64,000 nucleotides of DNA. Origin: Hyphomicrobiales bacterium (GTDB lineage: Bacteria > Pseudomonadota > Alphaproteobacteria > Rhizobiales > Rhizobiaceae). The stretch lies in the NCBI GenBank assembly GCA_900469475.1, contig UBXG01000002.1, positions 34,758 to 98,757 of the forward strand. The letters run 5' to 3'. The notes under the pieces were generated by a model that made no database searches, had not been told where the DNA came from, and was given only the letters and a program-made list of their open reading frames with translations. Positions 55,776-64,000 of this stretch are shown piece by piece. How positions within the stretch are numbered: the first letter of the stretch is position 1; every line of letters begins with the position of its first letter. Made by a program: the position numbers and the translations under genes.

Positions 55776-56645
55776 ATGCTGCCACTCTTCGACATGATGA
55801 TGCAGGCACAGAATGGCGCCGCCACGGAGGCCATGGCCAAGCAGTTCAGTCTTGCGCAGGAGCAGGCGGCAAAGGCGATGGCCGCGCTGATGCCGGCCTT
55901 TTCCTCCGGCTTCAAGCGCAGCGCCACCGATCCCTATAATTTCATGGGCGTGATGCAGGACATCAGTTCCGGCAACTACGCCAAATATTTCGAAGACATG
56001 ACCAAGGCCTTTACGCCCGAGGGCATTGCCGACGGCAATGCGGTGCTCGGACGGCTGTTCGGTTCCAAAGACGTTTCCCGGGCGATCGCGGCGCAGGCAG
56101 CGCAGATGACCGGCATCGGGCAGGAAATCTACAAGCGCATGCTGCCCGCCATGGCCGATACGCTGATGGGCGGTCTGTTCAAGGAGACGAGCGGCCAGAT
56201 CCCGCAGATGGCCAATCCCTTCCTCAACACCGATATGGGCGAGATGATGCAGGGCTGGCTGCGGAGCATCGGCTTTGCGCCTAAGCAGCAGCCGACGCCG
56301 CAGGCAAGCATCTTCGACAATCCCTTCACCCAGGCGATGGAGCTGATGTTCGGCGCCGATTCGGTCAAGCGCGAGAAGCCGGCGCCGAACAATCCTTTCC
56401 TCGACAATCCCTTCGCCAAGGCGTTCCAGGACATGATGAAGAACTTCCCGATGCCGGCAGAGCCGCCAAAGGAAGAACCAAAGGCCAAGCCTGCCGCCGG
56501 CATCGACATGGCCGCTTATACCGAGATGTTCAACGCCATGTTCGATAGCGGCCTGGAAGTGCAGAAGAGCTATCAGAAGAATATGGAAGCGATCTTCGAC
56601 AGCTATTTGAAAACCGAGGACAAGCCAGCCCCAGAACAGAAGTGA
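55776..56645 (+). CDS. hypothetical protein, DUF937-like
   Basis: A 289-aa soluble, Met/Ala-rich protein. The N-terminal LPLFDMMMQAQNGAATEAMAKQFSLAQEQAAKAMAALMPAFSSGFKR and LFGSKDVSRAIAAQAAQMTGIGQEIYKRMLPAMADTLMGGLF match what I recall of DUF937. A Pro/Lys-rich linker (about 228-245) and a helical C-terminus follow. No enzyme motif. GGGGAAAGGGA precedes ATG 55776. Function unknown; it follows gshA by 134 bases. Confidence 0.72.
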   Translation: MLPLFDMMMQAQNGAATEAMAKQFSLAQEQAAKAMAALMPAFSSGFKRSATDPYNFMGVMQDISSGNYAKYFEDMTKAFTPEGIADGNAVLGRLFGSKDVSRAIAAQAAQMTGIGQEIYKRMLPAMADTLMGGLFKETSGQIPQMANPFLNTDMGEMMQGWLRSIGFAPKQQPTPQASIFDNPFTQAMELMFGADSVKREKPAPNNPFLDNPFAKAFQDMMKNFPMPAEPPKEEPKAKPAAGIDMAAYTEMFNAMFDSGLEVQKSYQKNMEAIFDSYLKTEDKPAPEQK

Positions 56646-56766
56646 CATTCGGCTAGTCGTATTCCGTTCCATTGTTCGCTATTCCGCACGGGCCGTGCGG
56701 ATTGCGCCCGATTATCACACACTAAGACTGAGCCTATTTCTTATTTCATCTTGAAAAGGAGATAGC

Positions 56767-57645
56767 ATGTCCAGCATCGATCAATCCGGCAGCTTTAGCC
56801 TTGGGGACAGCAAGGTCAAACGGCTCGGCTACGGCGCCATGCAGCTTGCAGGCCCCGGAGTATTCGGCCCGCCGAAGGACCATGACACCGCGCTCGCAGT
56901 CCTCCGCGAGGCTATCGCCTTGGGCGTCAACCATATCGATACCAGCGACTTCTACGGTCCGCATGTGACCAACCAGTTGATCCGGGAAGCGCTCCATCCC
57001 TATCGCGACGATCTCGTCATCGTCACCAAAATCGGCGCGCGGCGCGGCACTGATGCCTCCTGGCTGCCGGCCTTTTCCGCCGATGAGCTGAAGCAGGCGG
57101 TGCACGACAATCTGCGCAATCTGCAGCTCGACGTGCTAGATGTCGTCAACCTTCGCGTCATGATCAATCCGCATCACCCGACCGAGGGTTCGATCGAGGC
57201 ACCGCTAACCGTCCTTGCGGAGCTCAAGCGGCAGGGTCTGGTGCGTCACATCGGGCTTAGCAACGTCACGCGAGACCAGATCGCCGAAGGGCGCAAGATC
57301 ACCGAGATCGTCTGCGTGCAGAACCTCTACAATCTGGCGCAGCGCACGGATGATGCACTGGTCGATGAACTGGAACGCGACGGCATCGCCTATGTGCCCT
57401 TCTTCCCGCTCGGTGGGTTCACACCGCTGCAATCATCGGCGCTTTCCGATGTGGCCGCGCGCCTGAACGCCACGCCAATGCAGGTGGCGCTTGCCTGGCT
57501 GCTGCAGCGCGCGCCGAATATCCTGCTCATCCCAGGCACCTCGTCGCTTGCTCACCTCAGGCAGAATATCGCGGCCGCCGAGCTGAAGCTTCCGGAAGAT
57601 GCGATCGCCGAACTCGATCGCATCGCCGGTGCCGACCACGCTTGA
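56767..57645 (+). CDS. aldo/keto reductase, non-canonical catalytic His
   Basis: A 292-aa AKR. VKRLGYGAMQL, then HIDTSDFYGPHVTNQLIREAL (Asp, Tyr) and VIVTKIGARRG (Lys) form the tetrad, and C-terminal IPGTSSLAHLRQNIAAAEL binds NADPH. Where classical AKRs have His in the LxLxH motif, this protein reads LDVVNLRVM, so the His is replaced by an N-L-R sequence, as in some bacterial AKR groups. AAAGGAGA precedes ATG 56767. Convergent with the ABC-F gene. Confidence 0.9.
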   Translation: MSSIDQSGSFSLGDSKVKRLGYGAMQLAGPGVFGPPKDHDTALAVLREAIALGVNHIDTSDFYGPHVTNQLIREALHPYRDDLVIVTKIGARRGTDASWLPAFSADELKQAVHDNLRNLQLDVLDVVNLRVMINPHHPTEGSIEAPLTVLAELKRQGLVRHIGLSNVTRDQIAEGRKITEIVCVQNLYNLAQRTDDALVDELERDGIAYVPFFPLGGFTPLQSSALSDVAARLNATPMQVALAWLLQRAPNILLIPGTSSLAHLRQNIAAAELKLPEDAIAELDRIAGADHA

Positions 57646-57653
57646 CGCACCCC

Positions 57654-59258
57654 TCACCGATCCGAGAAGGCTCGGGCAGAGAGCTCGAGCCGTCTCTCTA
57701 TGCCGATATTGTTGAGAAACACCTCGTCGTGACTGACAACCAGAAGCGCGCCGTCATAGGCCCGCAGCCCGGCTTCAACCGCGGCGATGGAGTCGATATC
57801 CAGATGATTGGTCGGTTCATCGAGGATCAGCAACGAAGGCGGCACCGCGCCGCCAAGTACACAAGCAAGTCCGGCCCGCAAAAGCTGGCCGCCGCTCAGG
57901 CTGGAGACGATCTGCAGCGCGGCATCAGCCCGAAACATGAAGCGCGCCAGGGCGGCTCGGCAGGCATTTTCGTCCGCATCCGGGTTGATCCGCCGGAAGT
58001 TGTCGCGAATCGAAAGGGATGGATCAAGCAGGCTCACTCGCTGATCCAGCAGGGCGGAATGGACGACCCGCACCGTGCCGCTCCCGGGTTTTAGCGCGCC
58101 GGAGACCAGGGCCAGCAGTGTCGTCTTGCCCGAGCCGTTCGGCCCGGTGACGGCAACACGCTCCGGCCCCGTCATGATGAAATTGAAGTCGCGCAGGATC
58201 GGCCGTTCTGGCTCGTAGCCAGCGGTGACGCCTTCCATCCTGAGGACGATCCTGTTTGCCGGCAGTCCCGATGTCGGCAGCTTGACGGCCAGGGGCTGCA
58301 GGATCTCGATCTTTTCGCGGGCGGCGGCGGCATCCTGCAGGGCTTGGGAGCGGCGGCGTTCGGCAAGCCGCGTCTTTTCGGCGCTCGTCATTTCGGCCCG
58401 CTCCTTCAAACCGCCGAGCATGATGCGCGGAATACCGCCCTTTGCCGCCATCTTTCGGCCGGCTCTGTCCCGCCTCGCTTGCCGCTCGACGGCTGCCTGG
58501 GCGCTTCTCTCCACTTCGGCGATACGCTTCTCCGCCTCGGCGAAATCATGCTCGGCCGCGGAAAGCTCCAGCGCCTTACGTTCGCGATATTGGCTCCAGT
58601 TGCCGCCATAGCGTGAGGCGCCGAGCGATGTCAGTTCGACGATCGCATCCATGGTGTCGAGCAGCTCACGGTCATGGCTGATGACGATGGCCCCTGCCCT
58701 CCAGCCCGCAAGCAGATCGATGACAGCGGCGCGACCGTCACGATCGAGATTGTTGGTGGGTTCGTCGAGAATGAGGAAATCCGGATCGTCGACGATAAGG
58801 GCAGCCAGGCCGCAGCGCGTGCGCTGTCCGCCGGACAGGGCCACGAGAGGCGTTTCCGGAGTGACGTCAAGCCCGACACGATCAAGGGCTGCGGCGATGC
58901 GCGCCTCGAGCGTCCAGTCGGCCGAGGCGAGTTCATCATTGGTTGCCTCGCCGGCTTCCGCCCGTTTCAACACGGCAAGGGCTTTGCTTGCGCCAAAAAG
59001 ATCGGCAACCGTTTCGTCCGCCTCCACCTGCACGCTCTGGCGCAGGATTCCCAATCGGCCGTTGAACGAGATGCTGCCGGATTGCGGCTGCAGCTCGCCG
59101 GAGATGAGCTTGATCAGCGTCGTTTTGCCGACGCCGTTACGCCCGACAAGGCCGGTGCGCTCGGCGCCGAAGCTTAGATCGAGATTAGAAAGAAGCGGCC
59201 GGCCGTCAGGCGTGGACCACGAAAGATTGGATAGAACGATGGATATGGGCATGAGCAT
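57654..59258 (-). CDS. ABC-F family ATPase
   Basis: A 534-aa protein with two ATP-binding cassettes and no membrane segments. Cassette 1: Walker A GRNGVGKTT (39-47), signature LSGGQRTRCGLA, Walker B LILDEPTNNLD. Cassette 2: GPNGSGKTT, LSGGQLLRAGLA, LILDEPTNHLD. The linker between them is Arg/Lys/Glu-rich and coiled-coil-like. ABC-F proteins act on the ribosome (translation factors or antibiotic resistance); subgroup not determined. ATG 59258 follows GAGG by 6 bases; ATG 59252 is alternative. Confidence 0.9.
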   Translation of the reverse strand: MLMPISIVLSNLSWSTPDGRPLLSNLDLSFGAERTGLVGRNGVGKTTLIKLISGELQPQSGSISFNGRLGILRQSVQVEADETVADLFGASKALAVLKRAEAGEATNDELASADWTLEARIAAALDRVGLDVTPETPLVALSGGQRTRCGLAALIVDDPDFLILDEPTNNLDRDGRAAVIDLLAGWRAGAIVISHDRELLDTMDAIVELTSLGASRYGGNWSQYRERKALELSAAEHDFAEAEKRIAEVERSAQAAVERQARRDRAGRKMAAKGGIPRIMLGGLKERAEMTSAEKTRLAERRRSQALQDAAAAREKIEILQPLAVKLPTSGLPANRIVLRMEGVTAGYEPERPILRDFNFIMTGPERVAVTGPNGSGKTTLLALVSGALKPGSGTVRVVHSALLDQRVSLLDPSLSIRDNFRRINPDADENACRAALARFMFRADAALQIVSSLSGGQLLRAGLACVLGGAVPPSLLILDEPTNHLDIDSIAAVEAGLRAYDGALLVVSHDEVFLNNIGIERRLELSARAFSDR

Positions 59259-59401
59259 GAATGTCCTCGATGGCAAGGCTGAACGGCATTGCGGTCGAGG
59301 TGAAATCCATTGCTGCACACATCCTGTTGGTATCAACGATGCTCATAAACTAGGCGAGCGGCATCTTCAGTTCAAGTCCTGCGAGTGAAGATGCGGGCAT
59401 T

Positions 59402-59983
59402 TCACGCATTGGCATCGATGGCGCCAAGGAAGTCTATGACACGCTTCCAGGTGAGATCGGCAGCCCTGGCGTTATAATCGGGCAGGCTGGCATCGGTGTA
59501 AAGATGGCCGCCGCCCGGATATCGAAAAATCTCTGCAGCGGTTCCGGAGCGCTCGACGGCCTGCCGCCAGGCGGCAACGTCTTCCTCCGGTTCGAACGGG
59601 TCCGGTTCGGCCAAATGCAGCTGCAGGGGCAGACCCTTGCGCGCGTTCTCGGCGATCGGGGCGACGCCATGCAGCAAAAGGATGCCAGCCGTCTTTTCCC
59701 GCTTGGGCCAGAGGCTGGAGATAACGCCGGTCCCCATTGAAAAGCCGGCCAATACGGTCGAGGCCGGCAGCCCGGCCAACGCCCATGCGGCGCGCTCGCA
59801 GATCGTTTCCCAGCCGATCTCGTCCTTGAATTCGAACCCTTCTTCGATCGATCGGGCGATCAGCCCATCATAGAGATCCGGCGCGAAGGCCTTGTGCCCG
59901 GCCGCCTGCACACGCTCGACCGCCTCATGCTCGAGCGACCGCAGACCATAGACGGAGTGGAAGAAGATCACCGTTGCCATCAT
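59402..59983 (-). CDS. dienelactone hydrolase family protein
   Basis: A 193-aa alpha/beta hydrolase. It starts VIFFHSVYGL, and the nucleophile elbow is AGFSMGTG with Ser82. A His in the GGGHLYTD block and Asp in EPDPF complete a plausible triad. The Ser replaces the Cys of true dienelactone hydrolase. Substrate unknown. It lies upstream of the ABC-F gene on the same strand, 143 bases away. Confidence 0.85.
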   Translation of the reverse strand: MMATVIFFHSVYGLRSLEHEAVERVQAAGHKAFAPDLYDGLIARSIEEGFEFKDEIGWETICERAAWALAGLPASTVLAGFSMGTGVISSLWPKREKTAGILLLHGVAPIAENARKGLPLQLHLAEPDPFEPEEDVAAWRQAVERSGTAAEIFRYPGGGHLYTDASLPDYNARAADLTWKRVIDFLGAIDANA

Positions 59984-60082
59984 CGCTTCCCTGCTGTTCG
60001 GATCAGGTCGTTAGATAAGACAGTTGCTGCAGGAGGCAACTTGCCCGCGCGTGATCCATGACGAAAACCCGGTCTTCAGAAA

Positions 60083-60120
60083 GAAAAAACCCGGTGTTGG
60101 CCCTTGGGCCGAACACCGGG
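60083..60120 (-). terminator. intrinsic terminator downstream of the DUF1127 gene
   Basis: CCCGGTGTTGGCCC (60090-60103) and GGGCCGAACACCGGG (60106-60120) form a long stem. On the minus strand it is followed by TTTTTTC. It ends the DUF1127 transcript. Confidence 0.9.
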
Positions 60121-60172
60121 AAAGAGGCAGGGCTTATTGGCTATCACCCTGCGGGGAAACTATCGTCCACCA

Positions 60173-60472
60173 TCAGCCTCTAAAGCTGCTGAAGGCGGAG
60201 AGGCGCGCGACGCGACGCGCGGAATTGGTGAGATGGCCGGACGGATCCCCGAAGAAGGTCGAGGTGGTCAGCGCGGCGTTCAAATCCTGCCTGGTGAGGC
60301 CGATGTCGCTCAACTGAGTGTCGTTCAGCTCATTCAGATATTCGATTTCCTTACGATTTCGGATTGCGCGCCAGATCGATGAGACATTGCTCAAAGCAAG
60401 CCCTACGCGTGCCGTCAGCGACAGCGATGGCGTTGCTAGGCCGAGGTCAAGGGTCCGATCTGTCGTGCGCAT
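60173..60472 (-). CDS. DUF1127 small protein
   Basis: A 99-aa small basic protein. The C-terminal block EYLNELNDTQLSDIGLTRQDL with the preceding SSIWRAIRNRKEI is the DUF1127 motif. In Agrobacterium such Arg-rich small proteins affect phosphate and RNA metabolism; here only the family is seen. ATG 60472 is chosen with AAGGAA about 9 bases upstream; a longer frame extends to 60592. Transcribed divergently from a LysR gene and followed by a strong terminator. Confidence 0.85.
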   Translation of the reverse strand: MRTTDRTLDLGLATPSLSLTARVGLALSNVSSIWRAIRNRKEIEYLNELNDTQLSDIGLTRQDLNAALTTSTFFGDPSGHLTNSARRVARLSAFSSFRG

Positions 60473-60672
60473 TTCCGTGTTCCTTTCTTTGGGCACACGC
60501 GAGCTAAGCCCCTTTCCGATGATCCGGAAAAGGGGCGTAGGCCGGGAGGAGTTCGACAGGTGTTTCTGTTCGATTGGTATGCTGAATTGCATTCAGAAGA
60601 TGCCAAAGCCCTATTGATCAGTCCAACGAATGTTTCTAATGATAACTATCAAACTCCTTTATAGGTGAACCC

Positions 60673-61626
60673 ATGTCCGCGCCGCTTGATATCGATCAGT
60701 TGCAGACCTTCATCGCAATCGTGGATTCCGGAAGCTTCACCAAGGCAGCCGACCGCGTGTTCAAGACGCAATCGGCCGTCTCCATGCAGATGCGGCGGCT
60801 GGAAGAGCGCGTCGGCAAGCAACTCTTTATCAAGGATGGCCGCGGCAACCGCCTGACGGCGGAAGGCGACAAGCTGTTGAACTATGCCCGCCGCATCATT
60901 CGCCTGAACAACGAGGCGATGGCGGCTTTCGACGACAATCGGCTCGAGGGCACGCTGCGCATCGGCACGCCGGACGATTATGCCGACCGCTACATGCCCG
61001 AAATCATAGGCCGTTTTGCCAAGACGCACCCCAATGTCGAGCTCTACATCGTCTGCGAACCCTCGGTCGATCTCGCCGAGCGCATGCATCGCGGCGAGCT
61101 CGATATCGCGCTCGTCACCCACAATCCGCGTGAACGCATGTCGGATGTCGTGCGAACGGAACCACTTTGCTGGGTCGGCTCGGCCAATCATCCGCTGCGC
61201 GACGATGCGCCCATTCCGCTCGCCGTCGGGCGGCGCGACTGTCAGTGGCGCCAGCTTGCCTGCTCGGCGCTCGACGCCGGCGGCCGCGACTATCAGATCC
61301 TGTTCACCAGCTGGTCCTGCACCGTCGTTGCCGCGGCCGTGCTCGCCGGCATGGCGGTTTCGGTCATGCCGGAATCGGCGCTCAGGACCGGCATGAAGGT
61401 GCTGACCCAGGCCGATGGCTTCCCACCGCTGCCGCCGGTGCAAATCGGCATCATGAAGCGGGCCGGCCTGTCCGTATCGCTGATGAACGCCATCACCGCG
61501 CATATCTCGGCCTGCCTGGACAACATCACGCCGGCTGCGGTGGATGACGATCTCGATGGCGAGGTGAAAACCTATACGCGCTTCTATCCGCGACTGCGCG
61601 CCGGGCACATTCTGCCGGGCTGGTGA
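60673..61626 (+). CDS. LysR-family transcriptional regulator
   Basis: A 317-aa LysR regulator with wHTH DQLQTFIAIVDSGSFTKAADRVFKTQSAVSMQMRRLEERVG (about 8-48) and a substrate domain. The C-terminus after about 295 is longer than usual (VKTYTRFYPRLRAGHI). Divergent from DUF1127, with 200 bases between starts. Target unknown. Confidence 0.88.
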   Translation: MSAPLDIDQLQTFIAIVDSGSFTKAADRVFKTQSAVSMQMRRLEERVGKQLFIKDGRGNRLTAEGDKLLNYARRIIRLNNEAMAAFDDNRLEGTLRIGTPDDYADRYMPEIIGRFAKTHPNVELYIVCEPSVDLAERMHRGELDIALVTHNPRERMSDVVRTEPLCWVGSANHPLRDDAPIPLAVGRRDCQWRQLACSALDAGGRDYQILFTSWSCTVVAAAVLAGMAVSVMPESALRTGMKVLTQADGFPPLPPVQIGIMKRAGLSVSLMNAITAHISACLDNITPAAVDDDLDGEVKTYTRFYPRLRAGHILPGW

Positions 61627-61663
61627 GCCCGAGAAAACACCAGCCAATCGCCTTCGGGAATCG

Positions 61664-62296
61664 TTACTGCGCCGGCTCTGCCAGCAAGGTAACGCGGATC
61701 ACCTGCTTCAATTCATACAGCATACGTAGCGCCATCTCGTCCTCGCTTACGATGGCGAAGCGGATGGATGCGCCGATCAGATGGCTGAACAGCTGCGTGC
61801 GTGCCTCAAGGTCGATGCGACTTTCAGCGGGCAGGAAAGGCCGGATGCTCTCCAGAAAAATTTCGGCGACACGATTGCTGTGCTGTATGTTGAGCTGGAG
61901 GATATCCCTGTCGATATCCGTGCCGAGCCAGACGCCGATATAGGCGGGATCGCTGCGAAACTCGCGATAATACCAATCGATCATGGTGCAGACGAGCTCG
62001 ATGGCATGATCGAGCGATGCCACAAAGGCAAAGGCCTCTCCGACCTTTTGCCGGATGCGGCTGGAATGCCGCTCGAGCAAGGCGCGGACGATCGCCGCCT
62101 TGTCCGGGAAATACTGATAGACGGAGCCGATCGGGATTGCGGCAACCGTAGCCAGTTCGGTCATCTTCATCGCGCTCACCCCCTTCTCGGCGATCAGCGC
62201 GGCCGCAACCGACAGGATGGCATCGACACGCTGGATGCTGCGCTCCTGCTGCGGCCTCTTTCGAAAGTTAATACGGTCGGGATTATCCGGATTCAT
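61664..62296 (-). CDS. TetR-family transcriptional regulator
   Basis: A 210-aa regulator. The N-terminal HTH is RVDAILSVAAALIAEKGVSAMKMTELATVAAIPIGSVYQYFPDK (about 24-67), a standard TetR DNA-binding domain, followed by an alpha-helical ligand domain. It is convergent with the LysR gene, and a 198-base gap separates it from the downstream-strand hydrolase at 62495. Target unknown. Confidence 0.88.
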   Translation of the reverse strand: MNPDNPDRINFRKRPQQERSIQRVDAILSVAAALIAEKGVSAMKMTELATVAAIPIGSVYQYFPDKAAIVRALLERHSSRIRQKVGEAFAFVASLDHAIELVCTMIDWYYREFRSDPAYIGVWLGTDIDRDILQLNIQHSNRVAEIFLESIRPFLPAESRIDLEARTQLFSHLIGASIRFAIVSEDEMALRMLYELKQVIRVTLLAEPAQ

Positions 62297-62494
62297 TCTC
62301 TTCCCGTTTCATTCTCGCACTGAACGACGCTCAAGCGCGGCCGACGCTATGGCACCTGAGGGGTTCAATGCGCGTAAACGGGAAAAGTCCAATTTTAATC
62401 ATCACTTAGGAGTCAGAATAAACTCCGGAACCGGGGCCAAGACATGGTTTCGACCCCGGTAATCGGTGAGCCCGCATGCTCAATCCGCCTCGTT

Positions 62495-63376
62495 CTAGGA
62501 CAGGTACTTCCTCAGGAAATCGACGGTTCTGCCCCAGGCCAGGTCAGCAGCTTTCTTGTCGTATCGGGCGGCCGAGGTATCGTTGTTGAAGGCATGATTG
62601 ACGCCTTCATAGACGAAGATCTCGAAGGTCTTGCCGGCTGACTGCAGCTCCTTGCGATAGGCCTCGATGCCGGCGTTGATGCGATCGTCCAACCCGGCAT
62701 AGTGCAACAGGAGGGCAGCCTTGATGTCAGGCACGTCGTCCGCCGGCGGCTGCGCGCCATAATAGGCAACGCCCGCCTTCAGCTCCGGCGAGATGGTCGC
62801 GAAACGGTTGACGAGGCCGGCGCCCCAGCAGAAGCCGACGGCGCCGACCTTGCCGTTGGCGCCATCCGTCTTGGCGAGATAGGTCAGGCTCGCCTCGGCG
62901 TTAGCGGCCGTCAATGCCGGATCGAGATTGGTAAACATGTCGCGCGCGTTGTCCTCGTCCTCGGGCGTGCCGCCGAGCGGGGAGAGGAAATCGGGCGCCA
63001 GCACCACGAAACCTTCCAGCGCCATGCGGCGGGCGACATCGCGGATATGCGGATTGAGGCCGCGATTCTCGTGGATGACGATGACGCCGCCGAGCTTGCC
63101 GGCTGCATCTTTCGGGCGGACGAGATAGCCCTTCATCTCGCCTTTGCTGCCGGCGAACGTCACATCCTTTGCGTCCAGCCTGCTGTCATCGGCGGCAATG
63201 ATCTCGGCGCTGGCCTTGTTGGCGGCGAGCAGCGGCGCGATGGCAGCGGCGGCACCCGCCGAGCCTGCAAGCTTGGTCAGCTTTTCCATGAAACCCCGAC
63301 GATCGAGCGTCAGATGCGTGTATTCGTCATAGGCGTTGATCATCGCCTGCGTCACGACCGGCTTTTCCGTGCTCAT
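62495..63376 (-). CDS. exported dienelactone hydrolase family protein
   Basis: A 293-aa alpha/beta hydrolase with a predicted Tat-type signal: DRRGFMEKL at 25-33 then a hydrophobic stretch (AGAAAAIAPLLAA). The triad is Cys183 (GFCWGAG), Asp230 (AGLDDR) and His261 (GVNHAF), typical of dienelactone hydrolase. The first ~60 residues with a long n-region are usual for rhizobial members. ATG 63376 is preceded by an AGAGGA stretch; the frame is open upstream to 63436. Acts probably in the periplasm; substrate unknown. Confidence 0.88.
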   Translation of the reverse strand: MSTEKPVVTQAMINAYDEYTHLTLDRRGFMEKLTKLAGSAGAAAAIAPLLAANKASAEIIAADDSRLDAKDVTFAGSKGEMKGYLVRPKDAAGKLGGVIVIHENRGLNPHIRDVARRMALEGFVVLAPDFLSPLGGTPEDEDNARDMFTNLDPALTAANAEASLTYLAKTDGANGKVGAVGFCWGAGLVNRFATISPELKAGVAYYGAQPPADDVPDIKAALLLHYAGLDDRINAGIEAYRKELQSAGKTFEIFVYEGVNHAFNNDTSAARYDKKAADLAWGRTVDFLRKYLS

Positions 63377-63521
63377 AATCCTCTTCTCCCTGTTTCCCCG
63401 GTGGTAGGCAACAAACGACCGGCCACCCGCTGACAAGATAGGTCAACCGATGTCGGCGTAACGGTAAAGGAAAAACACAAACACGTTACCGCAGGTTGCG
63501 GCTTACGGAATGCAGGCAGCC

Positions 63522-63944
63522 TCAGGAGAAGGCGAGCCAGATGCCAAGCCAGCCCCACATGCAGACCAGGGCTGCAAAGCCGAGAGTGAAGAGCGGGCTG
63601 CGATAGCGCAGATCGTTGCTGGTCACATGCACGAAGGCATGCGCGTAGCGCGTGGCAACGAAGATCCAGGCAAGGATTACGGCCGGCAGATTATCCGCCT
63701 GAGCGGTGTAGAGGACGATACAACCGACATGGAAGAGCAAGGGCAGCTCGAACTGATTGGCGACGCTGTTTCGCACCACCAGGCTTTCCGCCGGTTCGTC
63801 GGCTGTGTGGTTTTCGCGGAATTGCGCTGGCTGAATGCGGCCGGCCTTCACCAGCACGCGGCGGCGCCATCCGAGGAGCGCATAGAGGATGAAAACCAAT
63901 ACCGCATGCGCCATCATGGGCCAGAACATTTCGTAGCCTGTCAC
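63522..63944 (-). CDS. MAPEG-family membrane protein
   Basis: A 140-aa protein with four hydrophobic helices. The pattern (LVFILYALLGWRRRVL, NSVANQFELPLLFHVGCIVLYTAQ, AVILAWIFVATRYAHAFVHVTSNDLRYR, LGFAALVCMWGWLGIWLAF) is that of MAPEG proteins, which include microsomal glutathione transferases. The N-Q-F-E and RYAH motifs are in the expected places. Catalytic role unproven. The last gene in the window, 146 bases upstream of the hydrolase on the same strand. Confidence 0.85.
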   Translation of the reverse strand: MTGYEMFWPMMAHAVLVFILYALLGWRRRVLVKAGRIQPAQFRENHTADEPAESLVVRNSVANQFELPLLFHVGCIVLYTAQADNLPAVILAWIFVATRYAHAFVHVTSNDLRYRSPLFTLGFAALVCMWGWLGIWLAFS

Positions 63945-64000
63945 GCCGCCAACTCCTTTGAAACTTCCGAAAACTGAACCACTGTATAGCTTTGTCCTTA

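Overview
The window looks like chromosomal DNA of a fast-growing rhizobium (Rhizobiaceae, most likely genus Rhizobium). The evidence is high GC with strong third-position bias, an endonuclease-type mutL, a short-form hisG with hisZ, a CIRCE-controlled groESL pair, a lipid A oxidase (LpxQ)-like outer membrane protein, an MctP-like monocarboxylate permease, plant-type gshA, DUF1127 and DUF4170 proteins, and rhizobial intergenic palindromes including a RIME-like mosaic. No rRNA, tRNA, prophage, transposase, plasmid backbone or CRISPR array was seen. Species was not determined.

Layout. 1-2.7 kb: start of a PAS-like gene leaving the window, mutL and a DUF2093 protein. 2.7-8.6 kb: a minus-strand cell-envelope cluster read as pmbA/tldE-like, cysQ-like, DUF4170, waaA, a HAD phosphatase and lpxK. 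8.7-14.6 kb: a KefB-type antiporter, a patatin-like lipase, rsmD, an rlu pseudouridine synthase with a very long basic repeat tail, and tadA. 14.6-22.2 kb, minus strand: ileS with a downstream lipoprotein gene, DUF3311 plus mctP, ribF and a NagD-like HAD protein. 22.4-24.8 kb: groES-groEL with RpoH-type promoter, CIRCE, and an unusual repeated hairpin region at the groEL 3' end. 25-30.5 kb: an unknown protein, a GST, a DoxX protein and the overlapping operon hisS-hisZ-hisG. 30.6-32 kb: a 2H phosphoesterase and two small exported Met-rich proteins that may handle copper.

32-38.7 kb: accessory oxidoreductases with LysR regulators, a HAD protein, and tag overlapped by a small exported protein. 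38.9-42.1 kb: tandem L,D-transpeptidases, an LpxQ-like protein and a small unknown. 42.1-46.3 kb: glycolate oxidase glcD-glcE-glcF, with a divergent LysR gene that is followed closely by a macrodomain gene. 48-50.2 kb: a divergent S-adenosylhomocysteinase paralogue and a GcvA-like LysR. 50.4-56.6 kb: Nudix, Pit phosphate transporter, rsmE, LysE exporter, gshA and a DUF937-like protein. 56.7-64 kb: aldo/keto reductase, ABC-F ATPase, two dienelactone-hydrolase-like proteins, DUF1127, LysR, TetR and a MAPEG protein.

Most of the window is housekeeping and I did not find a clear new multigene system. The best leads are the groEL 3' repeat/hairpin, the two-gene Met/Cys-rich secreted module, the SAHH-like paralogue, the rlu repeat tail, and the repeat elements placed inside or beside operons. 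Function assignments come from motif reading and remembered family features, with no database search.
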